A stretch of 64,000 nucleotides of DNA, from NCBI RefSeq assembly GCF_013294015.1, contig NZ_JABSNO010000011.1:36184-100183 (forward strand), written 5' to 3'. Position 1 is the stretch's first letter. The number at the start of each line of letters is the position of its first letter. Made by a program: the position numbers and the translations under genes. The stretch is from Frigoriflavimonas asaccharolytica (GTDB lineage: Bacteria; Bacteroidota; Bacteroidia; Flavobacteriales; Weeksellaceae). A model generated the notes under the pieces. The model was not told the origin of the DNA and made no database searches. It saw only the letters and a list, made by a program, of their open reading frames with translations. Shown here one piece after another: positions 19,084 through 28,018 of the stretch.

Positions 19084-21018
19084 ATGAAGTACTTTATTTT
19101 AATTCTTACTCTTTGGTCCACTTTTGCATCTGCACAAGTAATAAACAAAACCGACTCTAATAGAGTGAGGAAAAATGATTCTTTGGTAATAGATTCAGGC
19201 ACCAAAGATTCTCTTAAAATCTTCAAGCCAACAATACAAGATTATAAATTTCGTACACAGTTTAGTGAAAAGAAAATATTAGATACTGTTTTATCAAAAA
19301 ATAAAGTGTTCATCTACACTCAATACAATAATGAAGATGATTTTGGATTATTACAGTTTGCAAATGTGGGTAGTGGTTACAATCCGTTAGTATATAAAAA
19401 TAACGATGAAGCCAATCTTGCACTATTACCCGAAAACAAAGCGTATAATATCCTTTCTATTAACGACGTTAAATATTATGATGTAAAAACACCAACAACT
19501 TCATTTATCTACCATAGTGGTGTAAACAATGGCGCTGTTTTACAAACTACCTACACTCAAAATATTGGAGATCGCATCAACTTTGCTGTAGAATATTTTG
19601 GCTTAAGGTCTGCAGGAAATTTTCAAAGAACTTTAGCAGCAAACAACACGACTCTTTTTTCCGGAAATTATATTTCTAAAAATAAAAAATTTGAGGCTTT
19701 TGCCCATTTTATTCATCAAAATATAAATAATGAAGAAAGTGGCGGTATAGAAAACGGAGATAGTTTTCTCTCAGACAATACAGCTACCAGCAACAGAATT
19801 TCCCTTCTTCCAAATCTTGTAGGTTCAAATTCACAATTTGCCTACCGAAGATATTATTTCAGCAGTCAATTTACTCCTTTCAATTCGGAAAAATATCCAT
19901 TTAGAATTCGCTACACGGTTTATCATCAAACCAACAGATATCAGTTTGGACAAGAGAGTGCCGAGGCATTTTATTTAGATACAAATACAGATGCTTTGCA
20001 AAATTACGTTTTAGGGGCAAGTAAATTTTCCAAAAATTTTAGCAATACTGTAAGTTTAGTTTTTGATAATGCAAAGTTTAAGTTGGATGGCGGTCTTCGT
20101 TACCAGAAAATAAAATTAGGAGTTTCGGATCCCATTACCATTAATAATATTGAAATTGGTACCGAACGAAATGAAAATAGAATAGGTGCAGTAGGAAATT
20201 TGGGGATTTTTCTCTGGGATAAAATTGACCTTAAATCAAATCTAGAATTTTCTAATGGAACAGAGTTCGGAACTTTTTTCAAATCTTCAAATAATTTAAA
20301 ATTAGAACCGATAAAAGATTATTTCATCAATGCAAAAGTAAATTTTCAAACCGCTTCTCCAAGCTTTAATTATCTGGTAAATACTTCAATTTTCACAAAA
20401 TTTAATTACCAAAATACAGATTTTAAAAATGAAAATCGAACGGAAATTGGTGGCAGTCTTCAATTAAAGTGGTTTCAAACAGAATTATTTGCAAATTATT
20501 TTCGGGTAGAAAATTTTACCTATTTTGATAATGTAGGTATTCCCAAACAAAGCCAAGAAGCTGTAAATATCGCTCAATTTGGAGGTGATGCCACTTTTAG
20601 TTATAAAAAATTTAAACTGAACACGAGATTGCAATTCCAAAATACACTAAATAATGAAGCGCTCTTTCCAGCTCCAGATGTTGTGGCAAGAGCCAATGTT
20701 TTTTATCAAACCAAGGCTTTCAAAGATGCTGCGGAAATTCAAACAGGTATAAAAGCTTACTATTTTACAAAATTTGATTCTAGAGAGTTTTTTCCAGTTT
20801 TAAATGAGTTTATTTTGCCAGGTTCTAGTCCTTTTTCTATTGGTGGACAGCCAATTGTTGATGCCTATTTTAATATGAAGGTGAAAAGATTTTTCGTATT
20901 TTTGGAGGGTCAACACATCAATACGCTGCTCATAAAAAATGAAACTTATTCGGCACCGAATTATCCCTACACAGATTTCAGAATAAATATTGGTATCGTA
21001 TGGTATCTCATCAATTAA
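19084..21018 (+). CDS. Putative porin (Bacteroidota outer-membrane beta-barrel)
   Basis: 644 residues with a cleavable signal (MKYFILILTLWSTFASA). A Ser/Asp-rich linker precedes DYKFRTQFSEKKILDTVLS and FGLLQFANVGSGYNPL, which match the Bacteroidota putative-porin family. The remainder alternates like a beta-barrel and ends in an aromatic-rich strand (DFRINIGIVWYLIN). It probably resides in the outer membrane; substrate unknown. A -7-like TATTTTTG lies at 19060-19067. The bshC gene starts 10 bp after its stop. Confidence 0.85.
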   Translation: MKYFILILTLWSTFASAQVINKTDSNRVRKNDSLVIDSGTKDSLKIFKPTIQDYKFRTQFSEKKILDTVLSKNKVFIYTQYNNEDDFGLLQFANVGSGYNPLVYKNNDEANLALLPENKAYNILSINDVKYYDVKTPTTSFIYHSGVNNGAVLQTTYTQNIGDRINFAVEYFGLRSAGNFQRTLAANNTTLFSGNYISKNKKFEAFAHFIHQNINNEESGGIENGDSFLSDNTATSNRISLLPNLVGSNSQFAYRRYYFSSQFTPFNSEKYPFRIRYTVYHQTNRYQFGQESAEAFYLDTNTDALQNYVLGASKFSKNFSNTVSLVFDNAKFKLDGGLRYQKIKLGVSDPITINNIEIGTERNENRIGAVGNLGIFLWDKIDLKSNLEFSNGTEFGTFFKSSNNLKLEPIKDYFINAKVNFQTASPSFNYLVNTSIFTKFNYQNTDFKNENRTEIGGSLQLKWFQTELFANYFRVENFTYFDNVGIPKQSQEAVNIAQFGGDATFSYKKFKLNTRLQFQNTLNNEALFPAPDVVARANVFYQTKAFKDAAEIQTGIKAYYFTKFDSREFFPVLNEFILPGSSPFSIGGQPIVDAYFNMKVKRFFVFLEGQHINTLLIKNETYSAPNYPYTDFRINIGIVWYLIN

Positions 21019-21027
21019 ATTTACGAT

Positions 21028-22614
21028 TTGAAAATTTTAGAAAACATAAACTTTACAGACTTAAATAATATTCCACAATTAATTAAAGATTTTTTGCGGG
21101 GCGATTTGGCAGATTTTACCAGCGATATGTTTTCCTTAGAAAACTTTCAAACTAAAATAGAGCGTAAAGAAAATTCCTTTTCCGCGGAAAAAAGATCAAT
21201 TTTAGCAGATTGTTTGAAAAAGCAATTGGCAAATGTACATTTAAGAGAAAAGCAGACTGAAAACTTACAACTGCTCAATAAGAAAAATACATTTACTATT
21301 ACGACTGGTCACCAGTTGAATCTCTTTTCTGGTCCTGCTTTTTTTATTTATAAAATTTTGCAGACCATAAAAACTGCAAGTTTTCTTTCTCAGAAATTTC
21401 CAGAAGCTCAATTTGTACCAATATTTTGGATGGCGACCGAAGATCATGATTTTGAAGAGATCAATCATTTTAAAACTGAGCATAATTTCTACGAAATAAG
21501 AGGAGAATCTGGAGGAGTAGTAGGGAAAATAGTTCCAGAGAATTTGCACTTTATTACAGAATTTTCTGAGGAATTTCAAGATTCTGTTTTCGGCACAGAG
21601 CTAAATTTAATTATAAAAGAAGCCTACAAATTGGGTAATAATCTTACCGAAGCTACAAGAACTTTAGTTCAAAGATTGTTTTCAGAATTTGGATTGCTGA
21701 TGATTGATGGTGATGATGCAAGTTTAAAAAAACAAATAATTCCAATTTTTGAGGAAGAATTACAACATCAGACTTTAAAAAAGTATAGTTCTGATAAGGT
21801 AGATTTTTTAATTAATACGTACGGCAAAGCTCAAGTAAATCCTAGAGATATTAATCTTTTTTATCTCACAGACACGCGAGATAGGATAGAATTTGCGAAT
21901 GGAAATTATCATATCGTAGACAAAAATATATCATTTACTAAAGATGAAATGATGCAAGAATTGCAAATGTTTCCCGAGAAATTTAGTCCAAATGCTTTGA
22001 TGCGGCCAGTTTTCCAAGAGTTTATATTGCCAAATCTTGCGTACATTGGCGGCAATGCAGAAATAATGTACTGGTTGGAATTAAAAGATTTTTTCGCAAA
22101 TTTAGAAATTCCTTTTCCAATATTGATTCCTAGAAACTCTTTTTTATTCCTAAAAGAGAAAACAGTAGAAAAAGTTGCTAAGCTTAAATTGGAGATTGTA
22201 GATTTATTCAAAAATTTTGAAAATATTTCTAAAAATCTGTTGCTAAACAATCATGAAATTTTAGAACATTTAGATTTTTTAGAAATTAAATTGAAAACTC
22301 AGTTTTCGGAAATGAAAACTTCTGCCGAGAGTACAGATATAACTTTCGGACAATTAGTAGTTGCGGAGGAAACAAGACAATTAAAATCTTTTGATCGTAT
22401 GAAAAAGAGATTGTTGCGTGCAGAGAAAATAAAACAAAGCGAACTTCTAGATAGAGCTAGAAATTTGTTTACAGAAATTCATCCTTCTGGTATTTGGCAG
22501 GAAAGAGTTTATAATTTTAGCGTTTTTTATGCAGAAGAAGGAGAATCTTGGCTTCAATTTTGTCTAAAAGAAATGCCAATTGAAAATCCGGAATTGGTAA
22601 TTGCGGTAATTTAA
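21028..22614 (+). CDS. bshC: Bacillithiol biosynthesis cysteine-adding enzyme BshC
   Basis: 528 residues. The Rossmann-like core shows TTGHQLNLFSGPAFFIYKI, FWMATEDHDFEEI and RPVFQEFILPNLAYIGGNAE, all characteristic of BshC, with a helical coiled-coil insert near 390-470. It links cysteine to glucosaminyl-malate in the last step of bacillithiol synthesis. The start is TTG at 21028, 10 bp after the porin stop; this keeps the conserved N-terminal helix (LNNIPQLIKDFL). bshA and bshB are not in the window. This implies a bacillithiol-producing bacterium. Confidence 0.94.
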   Translation: MKILENINFTDLNNIPQLIKDFLRGDLADFTSDMFSLENFQTKIERKENSFSAEKRSILADCLKKQLANVHLREKQTENLQLLNKKNTFTITTGHQLNLFSGPAFFIYKILQTIKTASFLSQKFPEAQFVPIFWMATEDHDFEEINHFKTEHNFYEIRGESGGVVGKIVPENLHFITEFSEEFQDSVFGTELNLIIKEAYKLGNNLTEATRTLVQRLFSEFGLLMIDGDDASLKKQIIPIFEEELQHQTLKKYSSDKVDFLINTYGKAQVNPRDINLFYLTDTRDRIEFANGNYHIVDKNISFTKDEMMQELQMFPEKFSPNALMRPVFQEFILPNLAYIGGNAEIMYWLELKDFFANLEIPFPILIPRNSFLFLKEKTVEKVAKLKLEIVDLFKNFENISKNLLLNNHEILEHLDFLEIKLKTQFSEMKTSAESTDITFGQLVVAEETRQLKSFDRMKKRLLRAEKIKQSELLDRARNLFTEIHPSGIWQERVYNFSVFYAEEGESWLQFCLKEMPIENPELVIAVI

Positions 22615-22650
22615 TTTTAAAGCAGTATTTTTACCATTATTTTTTAGAAC

Positions 22651-24327
22651 ATGAATAAGTTTTTATTTTTATTTAGCATTTTATTAGTGAGTTGGGCATC
22701 TGCGCAAAAAACGCATACCGCTGCACAAGGTGATACTCCGTATGGAATTTCCAAAATGTACAATTTGACATTAGAAGATTTGTACAAATTAAACCCAAAC
22801 TTAGAAGATGGGGTTTTAAATATTGGAGATAAAATTACCGTAGCAAAAGCTGGCACAACTTCTAATGCTACCTCCAGCAAAACTGCAGATATTATTTTGC
22901 AACCAAAGCAGACCATCTATGGTTTGACGAAACAATACAAAATTTCTGAATCAGAATTAAGAAAATTGAATCCAGATTTAGACAATAACATGAAAATTGG
23001 TGATAGAATTACTTTACCAACGGACAAAATTTCTAAATACGGAAACGGACAACCATTAGCTACAGAAGAAGTTTCTGAAGATAAGATTTCCAATGTAAAA
23101 GATTATGTGCAAGTAGAAGTTCCTACTTATACTACTACAAGTGTAAAAGACGATTTTTTATATTACACTGTTCAAGATGGAGATACAACTTTTGGTATTA
23201 TTAATAAATTTAATGTAACCATAGATCAATTAATTACTTTGAATCCGCAGCTATCTAATGGTTTGAAGTCTGGAATGATTTTGAAAATAAAAAAATTAGC
23301 AGCTTCTTATATTAAAAAATCTGGCGATGCATTAAATGTAGTGTTCATGTTGCCATTTGGCTATGAAAATGGAGATTCTAAATATAGAGAAATGTCTTTA
23401 GAGTTTTTGACTGGAGTAAAGCTTGCTTTAGAAAGAAATGCTAAAAATGGTCAAAAATTAAATGTGAAAATTGTAGATGCAGGTAATGAATCTACCTTCA
23501 AAAAATCCCTTTCTCAGGTAGATAAAGATGCAACAGACTTAATAGTCGGGCCGTTTCTTAAATCCAATTTAGTAGAAGTTTTGGATTATGTGAAACTGAA
23601 CAAAATCCCGGTGGTTGCACCTTTTGCAAACAGCGAAGATTTGCACTCCTATGAAAATTTGATCATTATAGAAACAGATCATCAAATATACGCCGACAAA
23701 ATCGCAGAGGAAGTTCTGAAAACGTACAGCAATCAAAAAATTTATATAGTTGCAGGTAGTGAAAAGCAATACGCAAACTCAATAAAAGCTACCATTTTAA
23801 AACAATCGAAAAATGCAGAAGTTTTTATCATTTCTTCATCTTCAGAATTGAAGTTGGATACCAACATGATGACTGGGCAAGCTGCACCAATAATTGCAAT
23901 TTTAGCTGATAATAGAAATTCTGAAGGTGCTGCTTTCGCCACCAAATTGTTAGAATTGTCTAGCGAAATTGAGGGTATCAGAGCTTTTAGTATGTATTAT
24001 TCTTCCATATTCGATTCTAAACAAGAAAATCTTCGCCAAGTAAATTTGATGTATTTGGTAGATACAAAAATAAATATGGAAGGTTCTTTTGAAAAAGAAA
24101 TTTTGAGAGATTACGAAGAAAAATATTGTAAAAAGCCCGGGAAATATGCTGTTGTTGGATTTGATGTTACCAACGATATGTTGAGCAGAGAAAATAGCAA
24201 AGGCGAAATTTTTAAGCAAATATCCAAAGCACAAACACAATTGGCTACAAAATTTGATTTCGTAAGAACCAACGGTAATGGAGCTTACTTAAACACAGGA
24301 TATCGTGTTGTGCGTTTAGCTCCCTAA
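22651..24327 (+). CDS. LysM-repeat protein with type-1 periplasmic-binding-like C-terminus
   Basis: 558 residues. Signal peptide (LVSWASAQ) and three LysM modules: HTAAQGDTPYGISKMYNLT near residue 21, PKQTIYGLTKQYKIS near 88, and YTVQDGDTTFGIINKFNVT near 170. From about 225 to the end the fold resembles leucine/amide-binding periplasmic proteins (VVFMLPFG, LEFLTGVKLALE, DLIVGPFLKSN, VVAPFANSEDL). LysM domains bind N-acetylglucosamine in peptidoglycan, so it is probably periplasmic and wall-bound. The ligand of the C-terminal domain is unknown. Similar fusions are common in Flavobacteriia. Confidence 0.87.
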   Translation: MNKFLFLFSILLVSWASAQKTHTAAQGDTPYGISKMYNLTLEDLYKLNPNLEDGVLNIGDKITVAKAGTTSNATSSKTADIILQPKQTIYGLTKQYKISESELRKLNPDLDNNMKIGDRITLPTDKISKYGNGQPLATEEVSEDKISNVKDYVQVEVPTYTTTSVKDDFLYYTVQDGDTTFGIINKFNVTIDQLITLNPQLSNGLKSGMILKIKKLAASYIKKSGDALNVVFMLPFGYENGDSKYREMSLEFLTGVKLALERNAKNGQKLNVKIVDAGNESTFKKSLSQVDKDATDLIVGPFLKSNLVEVLDYVKLNKIPVVAPFANSEDLHSYENLIIIETDHQIYADKIAEEVLKTYSNQKIYIVAGSEKQYANSIKATILKQSKNAEVFIISSSSELKLDTNMMTGQAAPIIAILADNRNSEGAAFATKLLELSSEIEGIRAFSMYYSSIFDSKQENLRQVNLMYLVDTKINMEGSFEKEILRDYEEKYCKKPGKYAVVGFDVTNDMLSRENSKGEIFKQISKAQTQLATKFDFVRTNGNGAYLNTGYRVVRLAP

Positions 24328-24382
24328 AGTAGTACTCAAAAATTAAACAAAACTCACTATCAGAATTTAGTTTTTTTAACGC

Positions 24383-24390
24383 TAAATTTG
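24383..24390 (+). promoter_or_regulatory. -7-like element TAAATTTG upstream of fabD
   Basis: Matches TAnnTTTG 23 bp before the fabD ATG. No well-placed TTTG partner is seen, so this is a weak call. Confidence 0.35.
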
Positions 24391-24412
24391 TAGAAATAAT
24401 TAAAAGGATTTA

Positions 24413-25279
24413 ATGAAGGCACTAGTATTTCCAGGTCAAGGATCGCAATTTGTAGGGATGGGAAAAGATCTCTATGAAATGAGAAAAGAAATAAAAGACT
24501 TGATGGATTCTGCAAACGAAATTCTAGGTTTCGATATACTTTCTGTAATGTTTGAGGGAGATGCAGAAGCCTTGAAGAAAACAGAAATCACACAACCTGC
24601 AATATTTATACATTCTCTTGCAAAGCTGAAAATTGCAGACGCAAAAGGAGTAGAAATGGTTGCTGGACATTCTCTAGGAGAATTTTCTGCTTTGGTTGCA
24701 AACGGTGCAATTACTTTTCATGATGGCTTAAAGCTTGTTTCTGCTAGAGCAAAAGCAATGCAAGAAGCTTGTGATGCCAATCCTAGTTCTATGGCAGCTA
24801 TTCTTGGTTTAGATGATGCTACGGTAGAAAATATTTGCAACAGTATAGATGGTATTGTCGTACCTGCAAACTATAATTGTCCGGGACAATTGGTGATCTC
24901 TGGAGAAACTTCTGCAGTAGAAATCGCCTGTGAAAAAATGAAAGAAGCCGGAGCAAAAAGAGCTTTGATGTTACCTGTAAATGGAGCTTTTCATTCTCCG
25001 ATGATGCTTTCTGCGCAAGAAATATTGGCAGATGCAATAGAAAAAACAAAATTTAGAAAACCGAGTTACCCTATTTATCAAAATATTACCACTACTGCAG
25101 TTACCGATCCAGACGAGATAAAAGCAAATCTGATTGCACAATTGACAGGACCTGTAAAATGGACTCAATCTGTACAGAACATGATCAAAGATGGAGCGAC
25201 AACTTTTGTAGAAGTTGGTCCTGGAAATACTTTGCAAGGTCTTATCAAAAAAATTGATAAAACAGTAGAAGCTCTATAG
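24413..25279 (+). CDS. fabD: Malonyl-CoA:ACP transacylase FabD
   Basis: 288 residues. N-terminal FPGQGSQFVGMG, active-site serine in AGHSLGEFSALV near residue 84, the substrate-binding QEACD segment, and the catalytic histidine in NGAFHSPMM near 196. It loads malonate onto acyl carrier protein for fatty-acid elongation in the cytoplasm. Followed 11 bp later by the GHMP kinase gene, probably cotranscribed. Confidence 0.97.
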   Translation: MKALVFPGQGSQFVGMGKDLYEMRKEIKDLMDSANEILGFDILSVMFEGDAEALKKTEITQPAIFIHSLAKLKIADAKGVEMVAGHSLGEFSALVANGAITFHDGLKLVSARAKAMQEACDANPSSMAAILGLDDATVENICNSIDGIVVPANYNCPGQLVISGETSAVEIACEKMKEAGAKRALMLPVNGAFHSPMMLSAQEILADAIEKTKFRKPSYPIYQNITTTAVTDPDEIKANLIAQLTGPVKWTQSVQNMIKDGATTFVEVGPGNTLQGLIKKIDKTVEAL

Positions 25280-25290
25280 ATTTTTAAAAA

Positions 25291-26199
25291 ATGGGTACAT
25301 TATTTTCACCTGGAAAATTGTTGCTCACGTCAGAATATCTGGTTTTGGATGGCGCTCTAGCTTTGGCAGTTCCCACAAATGTTGGTCAAGAATTAAATTT
25401 TAATGAAATTGAAGATGGAAAATCGCTCATTTTTTGGGAGGCTTTTCATCAAGATCAAGCTTGGTTGAAAGTTAAAATTAATTACCAAAGTTGGGAAATA
25501 ATTGAGACCAATTTGCCAAACGAAGCTGCATTTATTTTAAAAGTTTTAAGAGAGGTTCAGCGTTTATCTTTGAATAAATTTCATTCAAATACATCTTATC
25601 AGCTTCGCACCAATCTACAATTTCCCGCCAATTTCGGTTTGGGAAGCAGCTCTACTTTAATGAACAATCTTGCAAATTGGGCCGTAATTGACGCTTTTGT
25701 TTTAAATGATAATTGTTTAGGAGGAAGCGGTTACGATATTGCGATTGCAAAAGAAAATAAATCTATATTATTTAAAATTAATAAAAATTTAGCCAGAGAA
25801 GTTGAAGTAGTAGATTTTTACCCAGATTTCAAAGATGATTTAATTTTCGTTCATTTAAATCAAAAACAAGACTCTAGAGAAGGTATTTCGCTATATAAAA
25901 GTAAAATGAAATCCGAAGTTCTCATAGATGAATTCTCTAGAATTACGCAAGATGCACTTGCAACAGGTTCTCTATCAGATTTTTCTGCTTTAATGATACT
26001 GCATGAAGCTCTATTGTCAAAATTTTTAGAAATACCAACTACCAAAGAAAAATTCTTTCCAGATTGTCCGGTTTTTATAAAAAGTCTTGGAGCTTGGGGT
26101 GGAGATTTCATCCTTACGTCTAAATTTTCGGGATTTGAAAATTACTTCAAAACAAAAGGATATTTTACCATTTTTGAATGGTCAGATTTAATTAATTGA
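25291..26199 (+). CDS. GYDIA-type GHMP kinase
   Basis: 302 residues. The GHMP start motif FSPGKLLLTSEYLVLDGALALA is at the N-terminus, the ATP-loop NFGLGSSSTLMNN near residue 112, and the family-naming GGSGYDIA near residue 143. The family is related to mevalonate and phosphomevalonate kinases; Bacteroidota copies are annotated as GYDIA-family kinases of unproven substrate. A role in the mevalonate pathway is plausible but not shown. Sits 11 bp after fabD. Confidence 0.9.
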   Translation: MGTLFSPGKLLLTSEYLVLDGALALAVPTNVGQELNFNEIEDGKSLIFWEAFHQDQAWLKVKINYQSWEIIETNLPNEAAFILKVLREVQRLSLNKFHSNTSYQLRTNLQFPANFGLGSSSTLMNNLANWAVIDAFVLNDNCLGGSGYDIAIAKENKSILFKINKNLAREVEVVDFYPDFKDDLIFVHLNQKQDSREGISLYKSKMKSEVLIDEFSRITQDALATGSLSDFSALMILHEALLSKFLEIPTTKEKFFPDCPVFIKSLGAWGGDFILTSKFSGFENYFKTKGYFTIFEWSDLIN

Positions 26200-26252
26200 T
26201 TTTTAAGTATTTGCAGAATATTATGTACTGACCAATATCACAGTAATCTCTT

Positions 26253-26283
26253 TTTTTAGAATTATAAATTTTCCGTAGATTTG
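26253..26283 (+). promoter_or_regulatory. Probable pckA promoter
   Basis: TAGATTTG at 26276-26283 matches the -7 consensus. A T-rich block at 26251-26257 lies at -33 distance but lacks a G. Confidence 0.42.
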
Positions 26284-26316
26284 GAAGACACGTAACTAGA
26301 AATATAATATTTGCTT

Positions 26317-27921
26317 ATGAAAAATATGAAGATTATCGAACAATTAAACAAACTTGGCATTACAGGTGATCAAGAAGTGGTTTACAATCCTTCTTACGAA
26401 GAATTGTATCAAGCTGAAATTTCTGATAAAAATACGGGTTATGAAAAAGGAATTGTTACAGATTCTGGAGCCGTTGCCGTAAAAACAGGAGTTTTCACTG
26501 GAAGATCTCCTCAAGATAGGTATATTGTAGAAGACGATATTTCTAGAGACACCATCCATTGGGATGGAAAAGTGAATGTTGCAACGACACCAGAAATTTT
26601 TGCAAATTGTAAAGAAGCAGTTCTAAATCAATTGAGCTCGTCTAAAAAGTTATATGTTGTAGATGCTTTCTGTGGATCTAATGAAGATACCAGATTGAAA
26701 GTAAGATTTGTGATGGAAGTTGCTTGGCAAGCACATTTCGTAACGAATATGTTTATCCGTCCGTCTCATTTTGAATTAGAAAATTTTGGAGAGCCAGATT
26801 TTTTAGTAATCAATGGTTCCAAAACTGTAAATAAAAACTGGGAAGCGCAAGGATTAAATTCTGAGAATTTTGTAATGTTCAACCTTACAGAGAAAATGCA
26901 AATCATTGGTGGTACTTGGTATGGAGGAGAGATGAAGAAAGGAATGTTCTCTATGATGAATTATTACCTTCCATTAAAAGGAATTGCATCTATGCACTGC
27001 TCTGCAAACGTAGGAGAAGAAGGAGATGTAGCCGTATTTTTCGGACTTTCTGGTACTGGAAAAACAACGCTTTCTGCAGATCCAAAAAGATATTTGATTG
27101 GTGATGATGAGCATGGTTGGGATCACAACGGAGTTTTTAATTACGAAGGTGGTTGCTACGCAAAAGTAATTGATCTTTCTGAAGAAAAAGAACCAGATAT
27201 TTTCCGTGCGATAAAAAGAGATTCTTTGCTAGAGAATGTTGTGGTAGATGAAAATGGAGTAGTAGATTATACAGATAATTCTATCACAGAAAATACAAGA
27301 GTTGCCTATCCAATTTATAATATCAATAAAATTGTATTGCCTTCCAAAGCAGGACATGCAAGCAAAATAATCTATCTTTCTGCAGATGCTTTCGGCGTAT
27401 TGCCACCTGTTTCTATCTTATCAGATGAGCAAGCGCAATACCACTTCTTATGTGGCTATACATCAAAATTGGCAGGAACAGAAAGAGGAATTACAGAACC
27501 AACACCTTCATTTTCCCCAGCTTTTGGAGAAGCATTTCTATCTTTGCACCCAACAATGTACTCTAAAACATTGATTGGCAAAATGAAAGAACACGGTGCA
27601 AAAGCATATTTGGTAAATACAGGATGGAACGGAACCGGAAAAAGAATTTCTTTGAAGGATACAAGAGCAATCATCGATTCAATTTTGGATGGTTCTATAG
27701 ATAAAGCGGAAACTGAAACCGTTCCTGTGATGAATTTAAAATTCCCTACAGCCTTGCCAAATGTTTCTGAAGGTATTCTAGATCCTAGAGCAACTTACGC
27801 TGCAGAAAGTGAGTGGGAAGCAAAAGCTAAAGATTTAGCGAGCAGATACATCAAAAACTTTGAGCAATATTGCGATACGGAAGAAGGTAAAAATTTAGTT
27901 TCAGCTGGACCGCAACTATAA
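26317..27921 (+). CDS. pckA: Phosphoenolpyruvate carboxykinase (ATP)
   Basis: 534 residues from the ATG at 26317; a TTG two codons earlier (26311) is less likely. The active-site loop ends in [15 protein letters not shown], the P-loop is [14 protein letters not shown] and the metal-binding segment is IGDDEHGWD, all standard for ATP-type PEPCK. It converts oxaloacetate and ATP to PEP and CO2 in gluconeogenesis. Monocistronic: own promoter-like site upstream and a terminator downstream. Confidence 0.97.
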   Translation: MKNMKIIEQLNKLGITGDQEVVYNPSYEELYQAEISDKNTGYEKGIVTDSGAVAVKTGVFTGRSPQDRYIVEDDISRDTIHWDGKVNVATTPEIFANCKEAVLNQLSSSKKLYVVDAFCGSNEDTRLKVRFVMEVAWQAHFVTNMFIRPSHFELENFGEPDFLVINGSKTVNKNWEAQGLNSENFVMFNLTEKMQIIGGTWYGGEMKKGMFSMMNYYLPLKGIASMHCSANVGEEGDVAVFFGLSGTGKTTLSADPKRYLIGDDEHGWDHNGVFNYEGGCYAKVIDLSEEKEPDIFRAIKRDSLLENVVVDENGVVDYTDNSITENTRVAYPIYNINKIVLPSKAGHASKIIYLSADAFGVLPPVSILSDEQAQYHFLCGYTSKLAGTERGITEPTPSFSPAFGEAFLSLHPTMYSKTLIGKMKEHGAKAYLVNTGWNGTGKRISLKDTRAIIDSILDGSIDKAETETVPVMNLKFPTALPNVSEGILDPRATYAAESEWEAKAKDLASRYIKNFEQYCDTEEGKNLVSAGPQL

Positions 27922-27945
27922 TTTTATTCTAAAAATAATAATGAT

Positions 27946-27972
27946 CCTCTCAATTTTTTGAGAGGTTTTTTT
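27946..27972 (+). terminator. pckA terminator
   Basis: CCTCTCAA (27946-27953), TTTT loop, TTGAGAGG (27958-27965), then T-run. Confidence 0.9.
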
Positions 27973-28018
27973 GTGTACAATTTAATTTTTAAATGGATGA
28001 AAATGGATCAGATTTTCG

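Noticed and set aside
26311..26316. TTG at 26311 as the pckA start
   Set aside because: ATG at 26317 is two codons later and a more likely initiator; no family residue is lost.
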